A stretch of 64,000 nt of DNA. Origin: Deroplatys truncata. Its lineage: Eukaryota; Arthropoda; Insecta; Mantodea; Mantidae. The notes beneath the pieces were generated by a model that was not told where the DNA came from, did not search any database, and saw only the letters and a program-made list of their open reading frames with translations. The position numbers and the translations under genes were made by a program. Within the stretch, counting starts at the first letter, position 1; every line of letters begins with the position of its first letter. The DNA lies in NCBI GenBank assembly GCA_030765065.1, contig CM060990.1, forward strand, positions 460,930,321 through 460,994,320, read 5' to 3'. Positions 34,455 through 46,224 of this stretch are shown piece after piece.

Positions 34455-34915
34455 TATTTAAAAATTCAAACCAATAATAACGGATATCTCGGAACTGGCT
34501 GATGCCACAAAAAATATATTTGAAATAAATAGTGCTTTAGGGAGATCTACATTTTTTGGCGCAATTATTTTTTGTATCTATATCTCTTATGGTTTATACT
34601 TTATAAAAAATGATCCTTCCGATGTAAGAGGACTTCACAGGTTATTCCAAGAAAATTCGATATATACAATGTTTTATGTAAATATGTTAAATATATGGTA
34701 TTTCAGTCAAAATCCTTAGAACCATTTTCGAGAAAATCAAAACTATCGAAAAATGTACCATGTAAAGGATAGTAGGTATAGGGTGGGGATTTTCTTGAAA
34801 ACCTTCGTGTTGCATCTTTAGAGAATACTGAACTTAAGTACCAAGTTTGGTATTTATTCGAGGTTTTGGTTTTAGCGTTATGCCGTGCTCGCGCGCGACA
34901 CACACTGTAAAATTG
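34455..34915 (-). repeat. R1 copy, minus orientation, second in tandem
   Basis: It follows the previous copy directly and in the same orientation. It includes aacggatatctcggaactgg, gagatctacattttttgg, gaggacttcacaggttattc and tttggtatttattcgaggtt. It breaks off inside the internal CG/CA tract at about 34889-34906. Its R1 terminus is missing. Confidence 0.82.
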
Positions 34916-35369
34916 TAACACAGTTTCCTTTGATTGTATTTTGAATGAAACTACAGAAAACTATGAAGACACTTATAGGTTCATTTAGTTTGCTCAAGAA
35001 AGGAAAACTACCACTGGATCATTTTGAATCCCTTTTGCATTAAGTTTACAGCGCAAATCATCGCGACTTAACTCTTATATGCGGGGTAAAACAAAGTTCT
35101 ATGTGAAAAAACATGTCCGTTTTTCCGTACCCTTGGTGCAAGAATCGCCAAGCAAAATTTTGAGGTCTATGTAATAAGAATTCCTTGCCAAATAAATCTT
35201 CAGGCAAGCGTGTTTAAGGTTATCAGTTTACTTGTGCCTTTACGGACCGTTGCATGTATAATCTAAACATACAATACGGACGTTTCTGGTAACTTTCAAT
35301 TTTTAATAAATACCTAATACCAGCGTGAATGGGCGACCCTGAATCCAAAAATAGGGCTTTCATTTTTAT

Positions 35370-36050
35370 TTTATTTTATTTATTTTTGTGTGCGTATGTT
35401 TGATTTTTACTAGAGGATGGTCTAATCGATTGTTGTGCAACGTGGTATACAGTATGCATTAGGTCTCTCATAGAGAAAAAGATATGTTGCACTTCAATTA
35501 CTTTCCTCCAAGGCGGACGGGGAGGTTGTAATCGAGCGCGAAATTAAAATTTCGAAATTTTTGGTTTATTATTTTGTTCCCATAAATGTTACATAACAAA
35601 AACGTAAGGTCATAATTGTTGTGAAAGTTCTGTTATTTGCAAAATTTCGATAGGATGAATATTGAAGAGTTTTTTTCCATTACGTTAATTCGCATACCTA
35701 CCCAAATCCCTTTACCTCGGTAAACAGCATAATTCCGATCACATACAAACATAATGAGCGGATATGAGTATGTGTACTACTTAACCGTCTACTTATGTTT
35801 AAATTTTTATTAATACCCCAGAAAAAATTTTTATTAATGGTTTTCAAAACATCACGTGAGATGTACATTACACAGAGATGGGGATAAGTCGACGGATGCG
35901 GAGAGTCGAAAGGGAGAAACATTGAGGAAGAGAGAGGGGAAAGGGGAGGGAGTGGGGCAGTTGAGATAGTGAGGGAGGCAGAAATACAGATAAGAATCTC
36001 CGTATATAATGCAACTGCGCGAGCAGAGCTGCGGGTTTTGCTAAACGCTA
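35370..36050 (-). repeat. R2 copy, minus orientation
   Basis: Read on the minus strand, a region with aacccgcagctctgc is followed by a long pyrimidine-rich tract (purine-rich on plus, 35875-35975). Then come gtgatgttttgaaaacc, ttctggggtattaat, attacaacctccccg and gtaaaaatcaaacatacgca. The same order occurs on the plus strand at 39590-40180. A 137-codon frame inside is an artefact of the tract. Confidence 0.72.
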
Positions 36051-36059
36051 TTCCATATA

Positions 36060-37205
36060 ATTTTCCCCCGTACCTATTAACTAACTGGCACATGCACGAT
36101 TCACCTCTCATTGGCTTCTGTCATAAAATAAGTTGTGCGTACAAACTAGTTCCTTATTTAGCATGACCTTAATACCTTAATACATGATTTTAATAATCTT
36201 AATATATTCGAAGAGAATTGTCAAATCTATATTTTCATAACCGTATGCATGAAATATATCACGCAACAGAGTTAATGCATCAGGAATACATGCAAATTCT
36301 TATCAACAAATAGGTAGGAGGACCCTTCGGTTTAAACCTGTGCCTCAGGTTACGAAAGCACATGCATATATCATGACAATGTTTTAATCACTTTTATCGC
36401 CTGACCTTGCATTGCACGGGCTTGTTTGTCATGAATTCGAAGGTGTTCATTAGCCAAGCAGGCGAAAGGGGAGGAAAGGAAGCGCGGAAGTATACATGGT
36501 AGCGGAGCAAGGTTATAAGAAGCAGGGTTTAGTATGTATATATTTTCGCTTGTTTATTTAAGACTACGATTATGTTGAATATAAATATGTGTGGAATCAT
36601 GACATAGAAGACTCGAGACATTCCTGCAGTGCCATCCGGACCTTGATTTTTTTTCCCCACTGTGGTAGCGTTTGAGAATTGTAACAGTTTTGAAAAAGCA
36701 AGAGACAATGGGAGGCGCTTATCTCGTCAATGTAGCATTGTCGATGCGAGTGCCTGTTCGTTGACGTGCGACGAATGGAGATCCGTGCTGAATGGCTTCC
36801 CCGAAACGATGGTGTGACCACCCGCACTCTCTGAATTGGGGAAAAACTCAAATTCATTTTCAATACGATCTCTGATACCGAATGTTGGGTTACAAGTGTA
36901 TATTCCACCTCAGTACATTCTTGTTTCTGGAATTACACATCTACAAAAGTATACAAACCCAATAACTCCATTTATTTACGCATGGTTCGGTGCTTCCTCT
37001 CGAACACAGCGATACTCGTATTTCTTTCCTTTTCACTCCCGAACGTATCGTTCCAAACTTTTAAGTTATCGTATTCATACCTGATTCGCTTCCTCACAGA
37101 AAACACGTCTCTATACCCGCGTAATTAAACCGCTGGCTGCTCTCTTCTTTAGAGCTTTGTGATTAGGCGAAGTGTAGTGGGAACGAAATAACTTGGTTTA
37201 ACAAA
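36060..37205. other. Spacer with a GC-richer unassigned patch
   Basis: A GC-richer interval at about 36600-36840 carries a 103-codon frame on the minus strand (36597-36908). It could be a decayed transposase or another old coding relic. I find no motif to name it. The rest is A+T-rich. Confidence 0.35.
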
Positions 37206-37211
37206 TATAAG

Positions 37212-37364
37212 AAGAATCAAGGGGGCGGGTGTTGCAGCTCAGTCAGTAGCACCTGCCTACTTTGCGTGGGGTCCCAGGTTCGATTACCCTGCTGGTAGTG
37301 GGAATTTTTCTCTAGCCAAGATTATTTCCTATCCTCCCAGAGTCTGGAAGTATGAATGAATGAA
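37212..37364 (+). repeat. S6 SINE, tRNA-headed
   Basis: The head has A-box-like gcagctcagtcagtagcacc and B-box-like ggttcgattaccc. The body reads gggaatttttctctagccaa, then tcccagagtctggaagtatg, and ends in (gaat)n. The 3' part is shared with 1752-1829. Confidence 0.82.
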
Positions 37365-37392
37365 TGTGTGTGTGTGTGTGTGTGTGTGTGTG
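37365..37392 (+). repeat. (TG)n array at the S6 SINE tail
   Basis: A pure TG array of about 14 units follows the (gaat)n tail directly. It probably grew from the SINE tail. Confidence 0.93.
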
Positions 37393-37394
37393 AT

Positions 37395-39125
37395 CTAAGG
37401 TATAACCCCCAAAAACCAGAAATCCAACAAGTGCATACGAGTTAAACACATTGCCGACAGGTGTTCCAAAGGTAAAAGGCGCCAATATGGCTACTGCAGC
37501 TAAAGGCATGGTAGATATATAAGGGGAAAAAAATTCACGGTAACACATAGCCTTTCTAGTTAAACCTGAAGTACGGTATGTAGTAAACTTCATTTAGATA
37601 AATAACGTTTTCATTCTTAAATTTTCAGAAAACAATTAAAAATACAAAGTGTCGCAGAATCACAATAGGAATCACAAACCTATGATAAAACAAAAGTGAT
37701 CGCGAAAGGGCGGGTGCAAAACGAAAGTACGATGTTTGTAAAAGGACATGGCAAGCAGTTTCAGCAAGCATTAAACAGACTTAAAGGGACAAATTGCATC
37801 CCCAATACAAGAGGAAATTTGAGATACATCCATTACTGGGTTCCTCTTTCTCTATTTTAATGCGTGTAGGACAGCTATAATATCATTTTCTCAAATTCCA
37901 CTACATTCGGTATAAAAACAGCAGCTTTCTTATTGTGAGTTTGTGCACTCTTCTGGCTTAATAGTTATTTCAAGACGTTTCGCTTTAGGTAAAATGCCGA
38001 TTTTATACCCGATAATTGAAAGGCTTTAGGGGACCTTCCTACAAAAGCATAAGTTTTGGGGTGTGGACCACTTACATTTCGTGCCAAATGCATAGCTCAT
38101 CCAAAGAAATGATCTTGCCGCGTTATTAAACTCAAATTAAATACACAGGCCTTGAAATTGGAAATATTGTATGTCTAAGATGTCTTGTGTTTTTGTAGTT
38201 TAAGTGAATGTTCGACTTTGACAAAACTTTCATAAAATCATCAGTTTTCTTTTTTCATTAAAAACAGTCTTTAAACCTTGTAGATTCATAGCCTACTTGT
38301 AACTTCCAGCTCCTTCACACTTAAATGTCCTTCAGAAAGATTTTAATAGGCAGTATCTTGCTAAGTTGGTAGAGAACTTACAGCTTAATTCCATTTTTAT
38401 GGCGCACTGTTTTTTAGCACTTTTCAACACTGTAAATGCTTCACACATGAGGTTTTCATGTTATCTGTTTGAAATTTTAAGAATTGGTTCTCAAAATATC
38501 AACAAAGAAAAATAAGGATGCTTGTTTGCCCAACTTCGCATAGTTTCGTGGTTACGGCCTTATTTTTAAAAATATATTTTTACTTTTTAAATGTAATGAC
38601 ATTTTGTATATGTTTTTCCTAGAAAACTATACGGAATAGACAAAAAATGAGCCTTAGTTTTGAAGAAGGAATATCTAAGAACTGATTCTTAAATTTATAA
38701 TTTCAATTTCTCAAAATTTCTATCTCTTCATAAGATAATAAAAATGTATTTGAAAAATAATATCTCGAAAATTTAAAATGATGCTGAACTTAAATTTAAG
38801 AATCCCTTATATTAACATCAAATAAAGCGATGTCATAAATTTAGTTGAAATTAATTGAAAATCGTAGAATTTAACATTTTCGGTGGTAATGTGCTGTTTC
38901 TTAACGTTAAGGTAATAGATGATACACCGTAGAGTTTTATTAAACAAATCATCTTCTTCCTCCACCACCATCTGAATTTTACTTCATACCGACATCACAT
39001 TCTGGGCTGCTAGAAAACAAAATGACAGTATTTATACACGTATAGCTCAGGAGGAAAATGTGAACCTTTATTGAGGACCATAAAACAGGAATTATTAAAC
39101 ATTTACAACCAATGAAATAATATTA
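37395..39125. other. Unannotated spacer
   Basis: No gene or repeat ends are recognised in about 1.7 kb. Between 38380 and 38880 the DNA is extremely A+T-rich. Confidence 0.4.
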
Positions 39126-39129
39126 TATC

Positions 39130-39277
39130 CGCTGTTATAGTGATTAAGATATCTAATAAGCAGTTAATATGAGGAACGTTAGGGTTCAAGTCTCATGAGG
39201 CAATTTTCTAGTTTTATTGTCGTTTATGTTTTTATTTTAGAGTGATAACTACACCTCTTACCGGCACTATAACAGAT
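39130..39277 (+). repeat. Small tRNA-like element with 11 bp inverted ends
   Basis: Ends ctgttatagtg (39132-39142) and cactataacag (about 39266-39276) are exact inverted repeats. Inside is a B-box-like gggttcaagtctc. It may be a SINE relic or a very small inverted-repeat element. There is no related copy in the window that I can see. Confidence 0.4.
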
Positions 39278-39589
39278 TATGGAATGTAATACTCTTGTAT
39301 TCCGCATCTACTGGTACAAAGAGTCAACGCATAAAATATATACACGAAGTTGAAATGCAGGACACAACACACTATATTCCTAACACGGGTTGAGGCTTCA
39401 CGCTAGACTCACAGTTTAGACCAACGTAGCTACCTCGACCGATTTTATTTTCATAGCCTCATATAAACATTTCCTCATATTACTTTATACAAGTTTACGT
39501 TTATTTTTGCTTATCTTTGAATGATTCCCGTAAAACAGGCAATACTTTAGTGTTTTCCTACTTTTTGTTTGACCTTCAGTGCCACACTT

Positions 39590-40180
39590 TTAACATTAAT
39601 TTGCAATTAGCAGAATCCGCAGTTACTGCGTTAAATGCCTCATCTGCTTTCTCACTCCTTCTCCGTATATCCCTATCTCACATTCTCCCTGCATCTCCAT
39701 CTCCCGCTCCCTCCCTCTCACTCTCTCTCTATGCAAGTTATATGTCGTGTTTTGAAAACCTGTAATAAAACTGTTTATTCTGGGATATTAATGCTATTAA
39801 AACGCAAATAAAAGATTTGAGAGTACAAAAACTCGTGCTCTTCCTTATGCTTTCAATGCGAACGAAACTATACAGTTTCTCGTGGTAACTGACCAACCTA
39901 AGCGAATAATCGGCACTAAAAATCTGGTGTAACTTCTTAAATATTCATCATAACGAAATTTTGTAAATAATACAACTTGAGAAGCATTATGTTTATGCAT
40001 TTTGCTTTTACGCCCTATTACAGCCCCCTTCTTTAAGTAAAGTAATTAAGATGACCAACTCTATTTTCAAATTGGGACTTAAGGCATGGTTATGAAGTTT
40101 CATAACAATCCTTTCGGCTATACGAGAGTGAAAAATCAACACACACACTCCTCACACACAAAGACACACAACAACACAGA
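39590..40180 (+). repeat. R2 copy, plus orientation
   Basis: It contains ccgcagttactgcg, a pyrimidine-rich tract at 39640-39735, gtgttttgaaaacctgtaat, ttctgggatattaat, a segment ttttgtaaataatacaac, attacagcccccttc and gtgaaaaatcaacacacaca. It is the inverted partner of 35370-36050. An 82-codon frame across the tract is not a gene. Confidence 0.72.
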
Positions 40181-40547
40181 AGTTACAGTTTCATTGTATC
40201 AATTAGGTATAGCTAATAATCCTATTATGCATTCCTGAATATGTACTGAATGAATTTAATGTACTCCTGTATAGAAATAATCACTACATCGACGTTAAAT
40301 GTAAGTCATGTCATTAATGTTTCATTATAAGACTTCCAATATCATAAGAAAAGGCTAATCTGATTATTAAATAATTTATTTCTTATTTGTTCTTTAAAAC
40401 TTATAAAGGATAAAATGTACAGTTATTATGTTTCTTCTAGTGAAAGTGGCAATCAATAATGATTAACTAATTAAGACAGAAGAATACCTTTCTTAACAAC
40501 TTATGTAAATGTTTCTGAAATTTTTATCATTGTCTCCGAAATATATA

Positions 40548-41931
40548 CACTGCCGTTTGTGAAAATTGCAACACCAAGAAGGAAATGCATGAATTCAATG
40601 AAATTAATACCACAGGTTAGGTAATTGACAAGTAACAAATGATAAACTTTTCAAATCTATATATGACCTATGAGCCCTAATATTCAGTATTTGGTGTGGC
40701 CTCCATGCGCTGCAATTAGAGCTGCTATACGTCGTGGCATTGAATCAAAAAGGTTCTGAATAAGTTCCTGGGGGATTTCCCTCCACGCAGTTTGTATTCG
40801 AGCCTACAAATCCGTGACACTGGTTATTGGAGGACCGTGACGCACCAGGTGCCGACCAACCATATCCCCGACATGTCAGTCGACCGTGCAGGTCAGGGAA
40901 GCAATAGTACCCGTCACTCTTCAAAGAAGGCTTGTGCATTCCTCGCAATATGTGGCCGGGTATTGTCCTGTTGAAATGTGGCCTGTGGAGATGCCTGAAG
41001 TAGGGGGAGTCCCCCAGGCCCTACAACCACAGTTAGGTACCGGTTGCTTCAAAGTGCCCTCAATTCGTAGTAGGCGAGATCGGTTGTTGTAACCAATGGC
41101 GCCCCAAACCATCACACCTGGTGTTTGTCCGCTATGCCGCTCAACAATGCAGTCCTCCAGGTTGCGCTCACCACGGTACCGCCGAACACGTATGCGGCCA
41201 TCACTGGAGGACACGTTGAAGCGGGACTTGTCCGAAAAGACTACATTTTGCCATTCAGCTCCCCATTGAGGTGTTCACGTGCCCATTGCAGTCGGAGGAG
41301 CTTGTGGTTTCTGGACAATGGAAGCCGATGTAATGGCATGCATGCAACCAGTCCAACTTGCAGCAGACGGCAACGAACCGTTGATACAGACAAGTTCACA
41401 CCTGTTGCAATGCTCCAGTGTTGAGCCAACACTGTGGATGAAGCTGTACGGTCCGTTATGGTCATGCGGACAAGATGACGGTCATCCCGTGCTGTGCTCA
41501 TGTTCCGTGGTCCAGTACCCGCTCTTCGCTGCGTACGACCTGCATCTATCCACTGCTTCCACACACGCATCACTGTCGTAGTAGCATGCCCTGTACGAAC
41601 CGAAATGTCACGGTGTGACAAACCGGCTTGCCGCATTCTGCCCCGTTCGAACTCATTCACATGCCGATATGGCTCCCTTTGACGTCGACGAGGCATACTA
41701 GCACTCACTTTATTGTTTCCATCTTGTTTGACAGCTCTGCATTGACTACACTGGGCGCAACACCGACCTTGTCGGACCGACACGAGAGGGCTCTGCTCGG
41801 CCTACGTGTACCCCATCTCTCTGCAAACCTAATCACTTATTGCTTGCACACTCTTCTATACTTACTTCCACCAAGTTTGGAGTTATTCGCGAAATTCTTT
41901 CTTGGTGTTGCAATTTTCACAAACGGCAGTG
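40548..41931 (-). mobile_element. Tc1-like element, near full length
   Basis: The element is 1384 bp, flanked by TA (40546-40547 and 41932-41933). Terminal inverted repeats of about 37 bp (40548-40584 and 41895-41931) are nearly identical and begin CACTGCCGTTTGTGAAAATT. The transposase reads right to left over about 1.0 kb. The short ends and conserved structure suggest relatively recent activity of the family. This copy itself is dead, as described under its transposase. Confidence 0.95.
40684..41696 (-). pseudogene. Tc1-type transposase, broken by stop, frameshift and loss of the final catalytic Glu
   Basis: The start chosen is the ATG at 41696 (MPRRRQREPYRHVNEFERGR). The open frame also runs upstream without it. 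The two N-terminal helix-turn-helix regions are intact (RDISVRTGHATTTVMRVWKQ and TASSTVLAQHWSIATG). Near 41240 the frame shifts, then continues with FSDKSRFNVSSSDGR, which holds the first catalytic Asp (usual FSDESRF). VMVWGAIGY follows, with a stop or frame change around 41050. The second Asp is in QQDNTRPH. The last block goes from STDMSG straight to DMVGRHLVRHGPP. The usual SPIEHVW, with the catalytic Glu of DD34E, is deleted. The C-terminus AHGGHTKY ends at 40684-40686. Length is close to the usual 340 residues. The missing Glu alone would abolish activity. Confidence 0.92.
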
Positions 41932-42579
41932 TATTCAACCACTAAACAAATTTTAAATGGTCTACCTTATTATCTATATTCATTGTTCTATAAAACCTCA
42001 ATAATCATATAGCCTTCTTAAAAGAGCATAAAACCAAGCATGTGCATGGAAAAGCTTTAAGAAACGTTTCGCAAGCATATATAGATTTGTCAGATAATTG
42101 TACTTTCTACAAATGAATGAGGAATATTTACAACAATTAAATAATACGACATACGCCAGTTTCTTCAGTAACCGTTCAAGAACATTTGTAGACAATTCTA
42201 GGAGGAAATTACATTATTTGACAGAATAAATATTTATTTTAAAAAATTGTTGAGGTTTTAAGCTTATTTTAATGTGTAGTTCATGTATGCTTATCTTTTG
42301 TTTCAAACACATAAAGCATTTCCATTCAACTTACTCCTTCAACTGTCATGTTTTAGATATTAACATTTTCAGACATGTGAGGTAATGTGTCTGTTGGCGT
42401 TGTTATTAAAAAAAATAGTTATAAATTAAGCCGTAAAATATATATTAGGTTTGAGATCCTATGATGTTTTAAAGTTTTTAATTCATCACAGTAGTTCATC
42501 AGTTAACTCAAATACATTGGGTTTGTATGCCACAAAATTTCACAGATATATCATTAGTAGTTACTAAGATAATAGGCCA

Positions 42580-43039
42580 ACCGAGAGGGATGGCTCAGGC
42601 GCCTATGTCAGTGGCCCCCATTCGGGAGGTCCCGGGATCGATCCCGGCTACCGCCCACTCTGACCCATGGTTTTCTTCAGGGATTTCCCGGGTCGTCAAG
42701 TGAATGCTGGAGTGGTTTCTTTCACCCACCCGGAATTTCCTGTACATTAATCATTTCATTCATCCTTCACCCTGTTTGGTCTGTTTCATGGTTGGAAGTG
42801 TCTGCAATGAAGGGGCGTTGAACCCCATGTGGGGCGGGGCCCCCGGTCTGCCTGACCGTCTGCTGGGGTGCTTATATTTGGGAACTGTAGGGATCCTGTC
42901 ATTGCTGTGCCATCACTCCTGGTTCCGGCCGCCCGGTGTCTCTCTTTACCTCATCCCTTCCTCGTGAGGGCGTAGGTTCAATATTCGGATTCACTGGATC
43001 GATGCCGAATCCCCTCCGCTTCACAATCTAATCCAATCC
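42580..43039 (+). repeat. S3 SINE with 9 bp target-site duplication
   Basis: The head has A-box-like ggatggctcaggcgcc and B-box-like gggatcgatcccgg. The body has ggttttcttcagggatttcc and gtgaatgctggagtgg. There is a long GC-rich 3' half, and the tail is (aatcc)n. The direct repeat aataggcca flanks it (42571-42579 and 43040-43048). An 87-codon frame inside is not a gene. Confidence 0.93.
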
Positions 43040-43049
43040 AATAGGCCAT

Positions 43050-44884
43050 AAGACTTAGAGAATCTAACATTGGTAGTATAGGGCTTTTAATCTTTCCTTA
43101 AGGCAGTTCTGTCATTGTAGCACATCAACAAACTGAAAATTTTAAACATGAGGAAACAGGGAATGAAATACAACGCCCACTTTGCTACGAATATCTAGAC
43201 TCTCATCATGTCAATCAAGAATCTTTAAAAAGGTAAGAAATTAAAGTATTCTTGGAAAATTTAAACCTGAGTTAGTTTTAGAAGCAAAAATCTTAGTTGG
43301 TGTTCTGATCACTTCTTCGCCGTTTTTCATGATTCCCTTGCCTTAGAAAAGTAATATTTGTGGAATAGGCTTTGGACATCCAAAGAGAATTTAACGCAAC
43401 CGCAAATTAAAATGAACGATGGTAGTAAAAGTAGTTTAAAAATAAAGAACTCTTTTTACGGTAATTTCCGTATACAGTTTAAGCATAACACAATTTACTT
43501 ACTATTTAAGAACACTCGTGCTGAATATTTGAAGAAGTTATTATATTTCTGAAATTATTTACAGAGTATAATTTTGCGTAATCACTAGCGGATTTAATGG
43601 AAAGCCAGAACACTCGCGAAACACTTAATCGGTGGTTAGAATTGGACGAGGTGATTGCAATCGATTCGACTATAGTCTGTGGCGACTTTACTATTGATGC
43701 GATTGATGAGTCGCATCCCTTAAAATAATTATTATTCATTGTGCATTTTCTCGTTATTAGTTTTATTTGTTTAGAATTAGCTTTGTTAATCGCAAGTATA
43801 TGAAATTTAAACTCCACATTTCGAAATGCTAATTTCCAAACAACACTAAAAATGGCACTGGTAGGACGTTTCAGTCCCAACCACCGCCTTCTTTTGCCTA
43901 AAGGAATTTATTATTGTTGAACATTTTTGTACGTATGAATGCGGAACGGTCTGTCGCAGCCCTTTAGGTAACAGTGGGTGGCTTGAATACTGTTAGCCAT
44001 TGTATGGGTTTAATATTTAGTAAGTATTTGACGAAATACTAAAGTACATGCTTATATATTATGAGTTTTTAATGTGTCGTAAAACAAGATATATTACTAG
44101 TATTTAATCTGATTGTCAACAGTATAGTTTCATGTTTGCGAAGAGTAAATAAGGCAAAATTAAAATGCGAAAATGATGCGATTTCAAAATTCCATCGCAG
44201 AATAGTTCATCAAGCATGTGAAGCATAGGGGCGTGCGTTGCAGGCGCGAATTCGGAAGTAAAGTCTGACCATTGTGCAATTGACCGATTGTTAAGACAGC
44301 CATTTAGTAAACTTTCTTTCATCGTAAAAAAGTAAAATTAGTTTTGATGGAAATAATTATATAAATATACATACAATTATTGCATTTGATGTGTTAATCT
44401 GATTTTAATTTTACCATAATGAGTACAAGTTGGAGCTAATTGGCCAATCTGCGTTGACTATTTTTCATACTTTTTAATGAGTTGCATCCTCTTCCAACAA
44501 GCCAGGAGTCGCCACTGGGTATAGTATACGTACAGTAAAATAATGGTAGTGAAGTGTAAGAACTTCTCTCCAAGTCGATAACAAGTGAATGTGCTAACAT
44601 CAGCGAAAAGTGAATATCGCTTAATGACCGAGATACATAGCGCCTAGGAAGACGCCGTAGCTTGTTGACAACTAAGACGAAATGCTCGTGTAACGTCTGT
44701 GGATATAACATACGCGCTAAACGTGGAGATAATTTCACAGGTCGCTAAGCATTCAGCACTAAAATACGCCTTATGAATCTTTACAAAGCTACAAAACTTC
44801 AGGTGTTTGTAGCTACGAAGTAGTAATATGCCACATTTTCATCAGCTCAGTATACGCGTAGAACCAGAGAGTCTTAACAATACT

Positions 44885-44885
<1 letters not shown>
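43050..44885. other. Unannotated spacer
   Basis: A 124-codon minus-strand frame (43506-43880) and a 100-codon frame (44436-44738) have no recognisable domain. No transposon ends are seen. They are most likely chance frames. Confidence 0.35.

Positions 44886-44891
<6 letters not shown>

Positions 44892-44921
<30 letters not shown>
44892..44921. repeat. (AT)n microsatellite
   Basis: A pure AT run of about 15 units, directly left of the R3 repeat copy. Confidence 0.95.
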
Positions 44922-44923
<2 letters not shown>

Positions 44924-45045
44924 AAAGATCCTATAAATTCCTAAATTCAACATATAAGATCCTATAAAATCCTAATACACTGATACATAGAACCTAATTT
45001 TAACTTTTTAGAACCTAAAAATCCGGGGCTTATTTATCACACACA
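44922..45045 (+). repeat. R3 copy, CCTAA-rich
   Basis: It contains four CCTAA words (ttcctaaattc, atcctaata, aacctaatt, aacctaaaa) and ends tagaacctaaaaatccgggg followed by cttatttat. The end matches the R3 copy at 59495-59700. No protein coding is seen. Confidence 0.6.
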
Positions 45046-45249
45046 TCGTATCACACACTTCATTGTCACGAAGTGAAAAATGATAAATTAATATGATAAT
45101 AATAATAATAGTAATAATAATGTAAGCCCAAAACAATTAAAGAGAATCAGGTATATAATACTGATTGAAGCTAGCAAATATAAGGCACTCATTAAATAAA
45201 ATTTGCATTCAGAATAGCTTTATTTCATAGCACGATAACCACACTGATG

Positions 45250-45360
45250 GGATATTTGTTTTTACTTTCATAATCGCTTACACATGTAGGCAGAGCAAGT
45301 ATTGTATTCCACACAAATACTTTACAACTACATTTAACCGGAAATACACATTCTGAGACT
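45250..45360 (+). repeat. R1 5' end fragment
   Basis: It aligns with the left end of R1: tttttactttc, ttacacatgtaggcagag, gtattgtattcca and aaatacacattctgagactcc. It stops at an A-rich tract and faces the oppositely oriented R1 copy that begins at 45470. Confidence 0.6.
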
Positions 45361-45371
45361 CCTGGAGCAAA

Positions 45372-45415
45372 AATAAATAAATAAAACAAACAAATAAAAA
45401 TAAATAAATAAAAAC
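45372..45415 (+). repeat. (AAAT)n-like tract
   Basis: Impure repeats of aaat/aaac over about 45 bp. Confidence 0.85.
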
Positions 45416-45469
45416 TGGTGATCTGTATCTGTAAGGAGGATAACAAAAAATATCGTACCTCTAACATTC

Positions 45470-46073
45470 ACATGACCTTCTCTAACCTCCATAGTTTATT
45501 TTAATATCTCCTTTACAACAAACTGTTCTATCTACTTCATTTTAATCGAGATAGGCGTTTGCAGATGTGGTTTCATTGTGGTAAAAGGGGGAAGCGATAG
45601 TCAAATGTTTAACAAGCGGGTCTGTACATATCTACTGTTTTAAAAATTCCATACATTTTGCATGACATCACGAGAAGCAAAAGAACGATGAACAAGCGCT
45701 TAAAAAATATAAAGCATTGGAAAATTCAAACCAAGAGTAACGAATGTCTCGGAGTAAAATGTATTTGCCATAAATTGTATGTTTGAATCTGATCTGCATT
45801 TTCATGCAGTAAAATATTTTCTATCTCTTAGTTCTCTAGTTATAGCCACAAAATTATAAAAAATTCATTCCGAATGCGGTTATTGGCAGAAGATTCGACG
45901 TGTACATTTTATTAGTCATGCAAATACCTTATAGGGTCATTTTTAATACGTTTAAAATAGCGAAAACTTTCAATATAAAATTTTCTTCAAAATATTTGTG
46001 TCGCTTCTGAACTTAAACACCAAGTTTGGTATTTATCCGATATTTCCTTTCCTTCTCCTCCTCCTTCTTCCCT

Positions 46074-46122
<49 letters not shown>

Positions 46123-46220
46123 TCTTCTTAAAATACTTTTGGGCCTCAAAACCTGTATTTCCAGTTATATTTGGATATCCGTTTTTGTGTGGGATGTAAT
46201 ATTTTCTCTACCTACTATAG
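45470..46220 (-). repeat. R1 copy, minus orientation
   Basis: On plus it begins cacatgaccttctctaacct and ends tatagataggttatagaaaa. It contains tcaaatgtttaacaagc, accaagtttggtatttatcc and gggcctcaaaacctgtattt. The internal CA tract is greatly expanded at 46075-46121 and preceded by a pyrimidine run. Confidence 0.82.
46075..46121 (+). repeat. (CA)n microsatellite inside R1
   Basis: A pure CA array of about 23 units at the same internal R1 position as the CA or CG tracts of other copies. Confidence 0.95.
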
Positions 46221-46224
46221 ATAG

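Noticed and set aside
36597..36908. 103-codon minus-strand frame as a transposase relic
   Set aside because: The patch is GC-richer than its flanks, but I could not match any catalytic or helix-turn-helix motif, nor find terminal repeats.
43506..43880. 124-codon minus-strand frame as a gene
   Set aside because: No recognisable domain. The composition fits background and no exon signals frame it.
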